From: JALYUA01 sp038229875
Lineage (GTDB): Bacteria; Acidobacteriota; Thermoanaerobaculia; UBA5066; Gp7-AA6
DNA: 9,819 nucleotides
Direction: 5' to 3'
Assembly (NCBI GenBank): GCA_038229875.1
Contig: JBBROA010000137.1
Span: forward strand, 1-9,819
In this document: positions 1 to 5,472 of the stretch, one piece after another
Position numbering within the stretch: the first letter of the stretch is position 1
How the letters are laid out: each line of letters opens with the position of its first letter
The notes under the pieces: model-generated
Told to the model about the DNA's origin: nothing
The model's input: only the letters and a program-made list of their open reading frames with translations
Database searches by the model: none
Program-made: the position numbers and the translations under genes

Positions 1-256
1 AATAGCTCTCGACTCTGTGGGGTCGTCTTTGCTTTGCTATGCAGGTTCATCCGGGCCTCCTCGTTGGCTCGCTGCCGGCTTCCACCAACAGCTTCCCACC
101 GCTGCGCCCGGGTGAACAACCTCTTGAGCCTTTACAGCTAGGGTCGCCACCTGCCCGCCTGTCTCCTCACCCCGACCCTCTCTCCGATCGGGAGAGGGAG
201 CGGAAAAGAGCAGATCTGCTTCCGGTGGAGAACGGGAGGGACGATCAGGATCACGA
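1..256. other. non-coding left end
   Basis: I see no convincing gene here. The stop-free stretch on the plus strand at 39-263 is proline/arginine-rich and looks like chance reading of GC-rich DNA. The only structured element is the imperfect inverted repeat at 176-198. The region lies just downstream of the minus-strand transporter gene, so it probably holds that gene's 3' untranslated end. Confidence 0.5.
176..198. repeat. imperfect inverted repeat (CCCTCTC...GAGAGGG)
   Basis: The arms CCCTCTC (176-182) and GAGAGGG (192-198) flank a core containing CCGATCGG. Purine/pyrimidine-rich inverted repeats of this look, within CACCCCGACCCTCTC-type sequence, occur as dispersed intergenic repeats in many GC-rich genomes (general recollection). 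It lies about 60 bases beyond the stop of the minus-strand transporter gene and could fold in its mRNA, but no clear U-run follows, so calling it a terminator is not justified. Confidence 0.4.
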
Positions 257-1006
257 TCAGTAACCGAAGAGTCTCGGGAGGTACGTCCCCAGCAGGTACC
301 CTCCCCCGCCCGTCAGGACTCCGACGGCGAGCACCTCGAGGGCGCTGCTGACGACGTTGATTCGCGCCACGCGTCCGCGCGCGACGCCGACGGCGATGAG
401 GGTCAGGAACGTGAGACCGATCGAAAGGGGGAGCGCCGTGCGGATGGGTTGGAAGAAATACGGCATCAGCGGAATGATCGAGCCGACCAGGTACGACACG
501 CCGATCGTCGCTCCCTCGCCCACCCGGACCGTCTTTGGCTCAGGATCCAGGCCGAGCTCCTTCTGAACCATCGTCGTCGAGAACGCGCGCGAGCTCGTCT
601 GGAGCTTCTCCGCGATGATCCGCGCGTCCGAGGTCTTGATGCCCTCGTTCTCCAGGAGCAGCACCATTTCCTGGAGCTCGTACGCGGGGTTCTCCCGGAT
701 GCTCTGACGCTCGTCACGGATCTCCGCCTGTTGAACCTGGGCTTCCGCCTTTCCGGAAAGGTATTCGCCGGCGCCCATCGAGAGCGCTCCCGCGAACGCC
801 TCGGCGAGCCCCGCAATGACGACGGCCCTGGTGCTGCCGGTCCCCCCGGCCACGCCGGTGACGACCCCGAGAGGCACCAGGAGCCCGTCCATCGATCCGA
901 AAACGAACTGACGGATCCGCCCGCGCCTTTCGACGCGCGTCTTCTCGGCCAGCAGCCGGGCCCGGTCCGGCCCGCCGGAGAAAGCGGCCCCCGTCTCGAC
1001 GCTCAT
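257..1006 (-). CDS. VIT1/CCC1 family iron/manganese transporter
   Basis: This 249-residue membrane protein belongs to the VIT1/CCC1 (DUF125) family, whose members move Fe2+ or Mn2+ out of the cytosol. A charged N-terminus of about 30 residues leads into a first membrane segment with the family pattern F-G-x-x-D-G (Asp at about residue 40), then the G-L-A-E-A-F-A-G-A-x-S-M-G-A-G-E-Y block (Glu at about 69 and 81). A Glu-rich cytosolic section at about 90-160 corresponds to the metal-binding domain of the family, and three further hydrophobic segments reach the C-terminus. I chose the ATG at 1006 because it follows a GAAAG-like ribosome site; an in-frame ATG at 1060 would add 18 residues that do not look like the family. 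It is divergent from the arsenic operon and may be unrelated to it. Iron or manganese specificity cannot be told. Confidence 0.85.
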   Translation of the reverse strand: MSVETGAAFSGGPDRARLLAEKTRVERRGRIRQFVFGSMDGLLVPLGVVTGVAGGTGSTRAVVIAGLAEAFAGALSMGAGEYLSGKAEAQVQQAEIRDERQSIRENPAYELQEMVLLLENEGIKTSDARIIAEKLQTSSRAFSTTMVQKELGLDPEPKTVRVGEGATIGVSYLVGSIIPLMPYFFQPIRTALPLSIGLTFLTLIAVGVARGRVARINVVSSALEVLAVGVLTGGGGYLLGTYLPRLFGY

Positions 1007-1036
1007 GAATGGTGCTTTCGCATGAATGACCCATTC

Positions 1037-1067
1037 GCAATTCCGGGGCCACGCGGGCAATTCCGGG
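1037..1067. repeat. 11-bp direct repeat, 20-bp period, upstream of the VIT-type gene
   Basis: GCAATTCCGGG occurs at 1037-1047 and again at 1057-1067. The 20-bp period is about two helical turns, so both copies face the same side of the DNA. The pair lies 31-61 bases upstream of the transporter start on the minus strand, where a regulator binding site would be expected. No known operator is recognised. A chance duplication in GC-rich DNA remains possible. Confidence 0.35.
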
Positions 1068-1108
1068 CCGCGCCGGCGAAGATCGCGTTCTCTACCGGAG
1101 AAGATGGC

Positions 1109-1138
1109 TTGACGGACGTCCCTATAGTTCGATAGATT
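1109..1138 (+). promoter_or_regulatory. candidate sigma70-type promoter of the ars operon
   Basis: A TTGACG hexamer (1109-1114) and TAGATT (1133-1138) are spaced by 18 bases. Transcription would then start at about 1145-1146, essentially at the ATG of arsN2 (1146), and no Shine-Dalgarno sequence is visible before that ATG. This predicts a leaderless mRNA. The -10 hexamer is exactly the six-base spacer of the candidate ArsR operator, so bound repressor would block polymerase. Confidence 0.5.
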
Positions 1139-1147
1139 TCGATTTAT
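1124..1147 (+). promoter_or_regulatory. candidate ArsR operator 1 (TCGA-N6-TCGA)
   Basis: TCGA at 1129-1132 and TCGA at 1139-1142 are separated by six bases. The flanks extend the symmetry: ATAGTTCGA on the left against TCGATTTAT on the right, seven of nine positions complementary. The same TCGA-N6-TCGA core recurs at 1919-1932 in the same operon. A dyad of this size suits the winged-helix dimer of ArsR/SmtB repressors. It overlaps the candidate -10 box and the first codon of arsN2. Confidence 0.55.
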
Positions 1148-1595
1148 GGACTCGATGCCTGAGATCCGCCCGGCGACGTCGCGGGATTACCCGGCGGTGG
1201 CAGATCTTCTGTCGGGATCCGGCCTTCCCACGGCCGGGTTGGACGAAACGCTTCCCCAAGCGCTCGTCGCGGTCGGGGCGGATGGGCGCGTGGCGGGCTG
1301 CGTCGCTCTGGAGCTCTACGGCGACATCGCTCTCCTGAGGTCGCTCGCCGTCGCGGCGGCCCTCCGGGGGTCGGGGCTCGGAGAGCGGTTGGCCCGCGAG
1401 GCCCTGCGGCTGGCGTCTTCCGTCGGCGCGCACGACGTCTATCTCCTGACCGAGACCGCGGCGGGATTCTTCCCGCGGTTCGGTTTCATCCAGGAGGATC
1501 GGACGCTCGCCCCGGTTCCCCTGAAGGCGTCTGTCGAGTTCCGATCCGCCTGTCCCTCGAGCGCCGTCCTGATGCACCTGGCGGTGCCCGCTTGA
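1146..1595 (+). CDS. arsN2: ArsN2-type GNAT N-acetyltransferase
   Basis: This 149-residue protein has the compact GNAT fold of the ArsN2 family found in arsenic operons. The N-terminus begins I-R-P-A-T, as GNAT proteins often do. The acetyl-CoA loop R-G-S-G-L-G lies at 74-79 after the strand L-L-R-S-L-A-V, followed by V-Y-L-L-T-E-T-A-A-x-F-F (98-109), G-F at 113-114 and the C-terminal E-F-R-S-A-C-P-S-S-A block (131-140), all typical of ArsN2. ArsN1 enzymes acetylate phosphinothricin-like arsenical antibiotics such as arsinothricin; the ArsN2 substrate is less certain to me. It is the first gene of the operon and overlaps arsR by four bases (TTGA). The ATG at 1146 overlaps the candidate operator; a second in-frame ATG at 1155 is an alternative start. 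No ribosome-binding site precedes either, consistent with leaderless translation. Confidence 0.85.
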   Translation: MDSMPEIRPATSRDYPAVADLLSGSGLPTAGLDETLPQALVAVGADGRVAGCVALELYGDIALLRSLAVAAALRGSGLGERLAREALRLASSVGAHDVYLLTETAAGFFPRFGFIQEDRTLAPVPLKASVEFRSACPSSAVLMHLAVPA

Positions 1596-1900
1596 AGCCG
1601 GACGTCGACATCGTCACGGTGTGCAAAGCGCTCGGGGACCCGACCCGTCTGAAGATCCTCGACCTCCTGAAGTCCAAAGGCCGCTCCTGCTGCGACCTCA
1701 TCGGCCGCGAGGAACGCGGCTTGTGCGCCTGCGACATCGAAGAGGCGGTGGGCCTTTCGCAGGCGGCGATTTCCCACCACATGGCTCTGCTGCGGCGCGC
1801 GGGTCTGGTCCGCGCGGAGAAGCGCGGCCGTTGGATGTACTACTCGCGCAACGACGCGGCGATTGCCGGCATCGCGGAGGCGCTCGCCCGGGCCGTCTAA
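1592..1900 (+). CDS. arsR: ArsR/SmtB family arsenic-responsive repressor
   Basis: This 102-residue winged-helix protein has the family opening K-A-L-G-D-P-T-R-L-K-I-L (residues 12-23). The DNA-recognition stretch G-L-S-Q-A-A-I-S-H-H-M-A-L-L-R-R-A-G-L-V (54-73) is followed by the wing E-K-R-G-R-W-M-Y-Y (76-84). The C-x-C-D pattern at 45-48 is the classical As(III) site (E-L-C-V-C-D-L type), and a second pair, C33-C34, lies just before it. The protein should repress the operon until As(III) or Sb(III) binds these thiols. The TTG start at 1592 overlaps the arsN2 stop in a TTGA quartet, implying translational coupling; a GTG at 1619 is possible but would remove the first helix. The likely targets are the two TCGA-N6-TCGA sites. 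The family is certain; metal specificity is inferred from cysteines and neighbours. Confidence 0.9.
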   Translation: MKPDVDIVTVCKALGDPTRLKILDLLKSKGRSCCDLIGREERGLCACDIEEAVGLSQAAISHHMALLRRAGLVRAEKRGRWMYYSRNDAAIAGIAEALARAV

Positions 1901-1914
1901 AAAAATCGCCACTA

Positions 1915-1936
1915 TGCATCGAACTTTGTCGATGCA
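1915..1936 (+). promoter_or_regulatory. candidate ArsR operator 2, upstream of arsI (TCGA-N6-TCGA)
   Basis: A perfect 8-bp inverted repeat, TGCATCGA (1915-1922) and TCGATGCA (1929-1936), surrounds ACTTTG. The core TCGA-N6-TCGA has the same spacing as the site at 1129-1142. It sits in the 55-base gap between arsR and arsI, the only real gap in the operon, just before the AGGAGGG ribosome-binding site. It may allow separate, As(III)-dependent control of arsI-arsC-aqpS. No U-run follows, so it is not a terminator. No clear -35/-10 pair is visible nearby. Confidence 0.55.
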
Positions 1937-1955
1937 GTATCAGGAGGGTTCCGTC

Positions 1956-2371
1956 ATGGGTTCTTCCGTCCACGTCTCGCTCGTGGTGTCGGATCTCACG
2001 AAATCGATCGACTTCTATCGAGGGGTTTTCGGGGAGCCGAAGAAACACAAAGCGGATTACGCGAAGTTCGTCAACTCCGAGCCGGAGCTCCACCTCGCGC
2101 TGCGTCCGGGCCTCGCGGGGCCGCTGGCGCGGGCGCTCTCAATCACCTCGGAATCCGCGTGGATTCGACCGAGGAGGTCCGCCGCTGGCGCGAGGAGATC
2201 AAGCAACGCGGCGTCGTCTCCGAAGAAGAAAAACGAGAAGACTGCTGCTACGCGCTTCAGGACAAGTTCTGGCTCACGGATCCCGACGGAAACCGCTGGG
2301 AGGTCTACACGGTGATCGAGGACCGCGACGCCGTCGATCTACCCGCCGCCGCCGCGTGCTGCAGCCGTTGA
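1956..2371 (+). pseudogene. arsI: ArsI/CadI-type C-As lyase (VOC family), frameshifted
   Basis: Two frames together encode a complete vicinal-oxygen-chelate protein of about 138 residues, like ArsI, the Fe(II) dioxygenase that cleaves C-As bonds of trivalent methyl- and aryl-arsenicals, and the related CadI proteins. The first frame gives V-H-V-S-L-V-V-S-D-L with metal ligand His6, then D-Y-A-K-F-V. The second gives N-H-L-G-I-R-V (second His), the vicinal cysteines D-C-C-Y-A-L-Q-D-K-F-W that bind the arsenical, and W-E-V-Y (Glu ligand). The reading frame changes near 2136-2141 in CTCTCAAT. Restoring it needs one extra base or removal of one TC, and both fit the 416-base length. An ideal AGGAGGG site (1942-1948) precedes the ATG. 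All ligands survive, so a sequencing or assembly error is quite possible; otherwise the gene is freshly broken. Confidence 0.8.
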
Positions 2372-2832
2372 AAACAACGGGGGACGCGCCGGCCACCCGG
2401 AGCGGGCCGGCGCGGGTTCTGTTTCTCTGCACCGGAAATTCCGCGCGCTCGCAGATTGGGGAGGCGCTTCTCCGTCACATGGGAGGAAACTCTTTCGCGG
2501 TGTTCAGCGCCGGGAGTCAGCCGCGCGCTTCCATCCACCCCCTGGCCCGAGAAGTCGTTCGCGAGATCTACGGGATCGACATGAAAGGCCAGCATCCGAA
2601 GGGCATCGACGACCTCCCTGGGCCTTTCGACTGGATCATCACCGTCTGCGACCGCGCCGCGGACTCGTGTCCTCTCCCTCCTCCGGCCGGCGGAATCCTT
2701 CGCTGGAGTCTCGAAGATCCGGCCGAAGCGCCGGGGAGCCAAGGGGAAAGGAAGGAAGCGTTCCGGAAGACCGCCCGCGAGCTCCACCGCCGGATCGCGG
2801 AGTGGCTCCAATCCGCCCCGAGCGCACGATGA
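2368..2832 (+). CDS. arsC: thioredoxin-type arsenate reductase (LMW-PTP fold)
   Basis: This 154-residue protein has the phosphatase-like P-loop C-T-G-N-S-A-R (Cys21 to Arg27) of the low-molecular-weight tyrosine phosphatase ArsC class. S-A-G-S (47-50) and H-P (57-58) follow. A resolving pair, Cys94 and Cys101 in C-D-R-A-A-D-S-C-P, has the seven-residue spacing of the C82/C89 couple in the staphylococcal enzyme. It should reduce arsenate to arsenite in the cytosol through a cysteine relay re-reduced by thioredoxin. The TTG at 2368 overlaps the arsI stop in a TTGA quartet, exactly as at the arsN2/arsR junction. It adds an N-terminal extension of about 15 residues before the first strand V-L-F-L. 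It ends in an ATGA overlap with the aquaporin gene. No other start fits better. Confidence 0.9.
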   Translation: MKTTGDAPATRSGPARVLFLCTGNSARSQIGEALLRHMGGNSFAVFSAGSQPRASIHPLAREVVREIYGIDMKGQHPKGIDDLPGPFDWIITVCDRAADSCPLPPPAGGILRWSLEDPAEAPGSQGERKEAFRKTARELHRRIAEWLQSAPSAR

Positions 2833-3551
2833 CGCATCTTGTCGAATCGCCCTCCGGCCTTGCGAGCGGCGCGCCTCGCCCCGCGCCTTCGCGATCGATT
2901 CTGATTCGCTCTGTGGCGGAAGGGGTCGGGACTTTCTTTCTCCTGATCGCGGTCGTGGGATCCGGAATCGCCGGCGAGCGTCTCGCCGGGGGAAACGCCG
3001 CCATTGCGCTTCTCGCGAACTCGGCGGCCACGGGCGCCGGCCTGGCCGCGTTGATTCTCGCGTTCGGGCCGGTCTCCGGCGCGCACTTCAATCCCCTCGT
3101 CAGCCTCGTGGAGGCCTCCTTTCACGAGCTTCCCCGGAGCGACGTCCCGTTCTACGTCCTGGCGCAGTCGGTCGGAGCCGTCGCCGGAGCCGGGGCGGCT
3201 CATCTCATGTTCGGACTCCCGCTCTACGCGGCATCCCGCCACGTCCGAACCGGCGCTCCCCAGTGGCTGGCTGAAACGGTCGCGACCTTCGGACTCGTCA
3301 TCGTCATTCGCGGGGCCGCGCGTCTTGGGACGGTCGCGGTCGCGATCGCGGTGGGCTGCTACATCGCCGGGGCTTACTGGTTCACCGCCTCCACCTCCTT
3401 CGCCAACCCCGCGGTCACACTCGCGCGAAGCCTCACCGATTCGTTTTCAGGGATTCGACCCGCCGATGCCCCCGGGTTCGTGGCCGCGCAACTGGCCGGC
3501 GCCTGGGCGGGCGCCGGGTTCTCGCGTCGAGTCTTCCATCTTCCGGATTGA
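2829..3551 (+). CDS. aqpS: AqpS-like aquaglyceroporin (arsenite channel)
   Basis: This 240-residue major-intrinsic-protein channel has six membrane segments (about 28-48, 56-79, 108-130, 147-162, 166-185, 214-233) and the two half-helix loops. The first loop motif is N-P-L (88-90) instead of N-P-A, in S-G-A-H-F-N-P. The second is N-P-A (193-195) in F-A-N-P-A-V-T-L-A-R. The residue after the second motif is Val where water-selective aquaporins have the filter arginine, so the pore should be wider and less polar. In Sinorhizobium meliloti the ars operon carries aqpS in place of an arsenite pump, letting As(III) made by ArsC leave passively. The gene starts by ATGA overlap with arsC and is the last of the operon. 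No other arsenite exporter is visible, which supports this role. Confidence 0.85.
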   Translation: MTHLVESPSGLASGAPRPAPSRSILIRSVAEGVGTFFLLIAVVGSGIAGERLAGGNAAIALLANSAATGAGLAALILAFGPVSGAHFNPLVSLVEASFHELPRSDVPFYVLAQSVGAVAGAGAAHLMFGLPLYAASRHVRTGAPQWLAETVATFGLVIVIRGAARLGTVAVAIAVGCYIAGAYWFTASTSFANPAVTLARSLTDSFSGIRPADAPGFVAAQLAGAWAGAGFSRRVFHLPD

Positions 3552-3842
3552 GACGATCCGCACAGCACCCAGGCCTTCGCCATCTTGTCCGTCGTCGCGA
3601 CGAGGTCCTCGGGATGGATCGTCCCGGCGCTCGCAGACACGGCAGCCACCGTCGTCGCGTTCGATCGGGTCAACGACCGCGTTCATTTCGCGAGCGACGT
3701 CGCGACGGGCGCCATCGTGGGGACCGTCACGGGCCGGTTCCTCGCAGCGCGCCATCGGGGGCAGGCCGACGAACGGCCACACCCCGTGGAACTCGAGGTC
3801 GCCCCGATGCGGAACGGGATACAGGCTCGAGTGCATTTCTGA
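3552..3842 (+). pseudogene. 5'-truncated PAP2 family phosphatase remnant
   Basis: Starting directly after the aquaporin stop, and in the same reading phase, an open stretch reads H-S-T-Q-A-F-A-I-L-S-V-V-A, which matches sequence just after the P-S-G-H signature of PAP2 acid phosphatases. Further on comes R-V-N-D-R-V-H-F-A-S-D, which fits the third PAP2 signature R-x5-H-x3-D, then G-A-I-V-G-T-V-T-G-R. The C-terminus to the TGA at 3842 looks natural. The first signature (K-x6-R-P) and the P-S-G part of the second are gone, so the enzyme cannot be active. A TTG at 3585 could start an 85-residue product, but with no ribosome site. This is most simply a scar of a deletion or insertion that joined the ars operon to an older PAP2 gene. 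Confidence 0.75.
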
Positions 3843-3865
3843 TTCAGCGAACCCTGGGCTAGAAT
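3837..3865 (+). promoter_or_regulatory. candidate promoter for the glycosyltransferase gene
   Basis: TAGAAT (3860-3865) matches five of six bases of the -10 consensus. The hexamer 17 bases upstream, TTCTGA (3837-3842), is only a weak -35. The start would fall near 3872, giving a leader of about 90 bases before the ATG at 3963. It lies at the end of the PAP2 remnant, so it may be the promoter of the next gene alone. Confidence 0.35.
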
Positions 3866-3962
3866 CCGCCTTCCGATTCACGTCCGGCTTCGTAGCCCGG
3901 CCGTCTCGGGAGAGCACTTCGGCTCTCGCCGACTCGTCCCCGACACAGGAAACCCACGCCCC

Positions 3963-5096
3963 ATGAAGCCGGTTCGGGTCGCCATCCTCGGAAATCGCGA
4001 TGACTCGTTTGTGCGCCCGATGTCCGAAGGACTGGAGCGCATGGTGACCCGCGCGGGCGGCCAGCCCGACCTGATCGATACCGGTCTCGAAGCGCTGCGC
4101 CGGCTCGGCCGCCAGAACGTCCGAACCGAGCTCCGGAAGCTCATCCGGGAAGTGCCGTCGGAACGGCGTTTCGTCGACCGGCTCCGCGCCTGTCACGTGA
4201 TTGTCGTGGTCGACAGCGCGCCTCGCCCCTTCCTTCGAGGCGTCTGGCAGATCGAAGAGCTTCGCCGGCTGCTTCCCGAGAAGCCGATCGTGCTCTACGA
4301 CCTCTCCTATCTCGGGACCCGGCCTTCGATGCCGCGGTGGCTTCGGGAGGGAAATCTCGAGAAGGGGCTGCCGCCGGGCGGCTTCGGCCTCGAACGTTTC
4401 GACTGGTACCTCTGCGCTTCGGTGGTTACCGAGGTGGGTTTCCCGCCGGACCCCCAACCGTGCACCGTCGTCGGCCTCGACGTCGACGATCTCAGCCTCT
4501 GGCCGGAGCGAAAGCGGGAGTTCCGCGCCCTCATCGACTTCGAAGATCCCTCGGACGACGGAAACCGCGCGCTCCAGATCCGGGCTTGCGAAGACACCGG
4601 CACGCCTTACACCGCGCTGCGGGGACAGTATGCGATCGAGGACATCCGCCAGATCTACCGGCAGACCAGCCTTTACTTCCTTCCCGCGCGTCAGAGCTTC
4701 GGTCTTCCGATCTGCGAGCTCCAGGCATGCGGAAGCTACGTGCTGACCCCGTCGGCGGCCTGGGCGCCGTCGCATTGGCTGAAGACGGACCTCTCCGTTC
4801 CCGGCCCGGGAACGCTTTCACCCAACTTCGTCGTGTACGGCAACGGCGGCGGCTCGCTCGAAGACGTGATCGCGCGTCTGCGGACCGATTACGACCCTCA
4901 GCGCGTCTTCGACACATTCCTCCGGTTTCATCCACAGCTCTTCCGGGGGAACGTCCCCGGGCTCGCGCGGTTCCTCGAGCAGATCGCGTCCGGCGAGATT
5001 CACAGCGAGCGGCACCACGATCATCCGGCGCTGAAGTCGCAGGTCATGGCTCCCGAGCCCCTGCCGAAAAGTGGACAGGGCAGCTCCGGGACATGA
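3963..5096 (+). CDS. GT-B-fold glycosyltransferase-like protein
   Basis: This 377-residue soluble protein has two halves, as GT-B enzymes do. Residues 5-10 (R-V-A-I-L-G) begin an N-terminal Rossmann-like domain. The C-terminal domain contains A-R-Q-S-F-G-L-P-I-C-E-L-Q-A-C-G-S-Y-V (242-260), the counterpart of the E-G-F-G-L-P-x-x-E-A-x-A-C-G nucleotide-sugar motif of GT4-type transferases. The second acid (Glu252) is kept while the first is Gln244. No signal peptide or membrane segment is seen. Donor and acceptor cannot be told. AGGA at 3947-3950 is 12 bases before the ATG, rather far for a ribosome site. It stands alone between a PAP2 remnant and a TonB-receptor remnant, so context gives no pathway. 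A GT-B homologue that no longer transfers sugar is an alternative. Confidence 0.65.
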   Translation: MKPVRVAILGNRDDSFVRPMSEGLERMVTRAGGQPDLIDTGLEALRRLGRQNVRTELRKLIREVPSERRFVDRLRACHVIVVVDSAPRPFLRGVWQIEELRRLLPEKPIVLYDLSYLGTRPSMPRWLREGNLEKGLPPGGFGLERFDWYLCASVVTEVGFPPDPQPCTVVGLDVDDLSLWPERKREFRALIDFEDPSDDGNRALQIRACEDTGTPYTALRGQYAIEDIRQIYRQTSLYFLPARQSFGLPICELQACGSYVLTPSAAWAPSHWLKTDLSVPGPGTLSPNFVVYGNGGGSLEDVIARLRTDYDPQRVFDTFLRFHPQLFRGNVPGLARFLEQIASGEIHSERHHDHPALKSQVMAPEPLPKSGQGSSGT

Positions 5097-5150
5097 AAAA
5101 GGCAGGGGATGCGCTCCCCCAACTCAGCCGGCACGAATCCGTGTTCTAGA

Positions 5151-5345
5151 TCAGAACGACAGCCGCACGCCCGCTTCGTAGCGGCGCGGCCGCTGGTAGG
5201 CGTTGTTGAAATCGAATCGCGGATTCAGGTTCCCAGGATCCGTGATGCCGCCGGTTCCGAGGATCCCGTTACGCGATGTCGCGATCTCCGTGTTCAGGAT
5301 GTTGAACACGGAACCGATGACGCTGAAGCGCACGGGTCCGAGAGC
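5151..5345 (-). pseudogene. 3' remnant of a TonB-dependent receptor gene
   Basis: On the minus strand a frame ending with TGA at 5151-5153 reads R-F-S-V-I-G-S-V-F-N-I-L-N-T near its start and finishes N-A-Y-Q-R-P-R-R-Y-E-A-G-V-R-L-S-F. A final strand ending in an aromatic residue, after a Y-Q-x-P-R-x-Y stretch, is the usual end of large outer-membrane TonB-dependent (Oar/SusC-like) receptors. Only the last 65 or so residues of a protein normally of 700-1100 survive. Family likeness stops at about 5345, upstream of which the frame (open to 5393) is unlike receptor sequence. It converges with the glycosyltransferase gene. The rest was probably removed when the neighbouring paralogue array was placed or rearranged. 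Confidence 0.7.
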
Positions 5346-5472
5346 AACTGTGCGGGTTGTCGGGCTGGCTTGTCGTCTACACCGAGGCCTCAAAGGAAAC
5401 GGGGCGGCCCGCGTTCCAACGGGGGTATCCTACTCATGTGGTTTGTCACGCGGTTCCATCCTAGGCGGTCTC

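Noticed and set aside
39..263. 74-codon plus-strand frame at the left edge
   Set aside because: Proline-rich, no ribosome site, and it contains the inverted repeat at 176-198.
1088..1102. TTCTC-N5-GAGAA dyad between the VIT-type gene and arsN2
   Set aside because: Too short to separate from chance; no second copy or known operator match was seen.
449..1135. Long plus-strand open frame opposite the VIT-type gene
   Set aside because: It is an antisense shadow of a clear transporter gene; its product is Arg/Asp-rich with no family features.
1621..2367. Upstream extension of the arsC frame through arsR and arsI
   Set aside because: The extended part is Arg/Pro-rich out-of-frame translation; ArsC homology starts only after the TTG at 2368.
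3447..4775. 442-codon minus-strand open frame across the PAP2 remnant and glycosyltransferase
   Set aside because: It spans two unrelated plus-strand reading regions and is an antisense artefact of high GC; the plus-strand protein has recognisable GT-B motifs.
5105..5119. GGGGA-TGCGC-TCCCC hairpin after the glycosyltransferase gene as a terminator
   Set aside because: The stem is only five pairs and no U-run follows on either strand.
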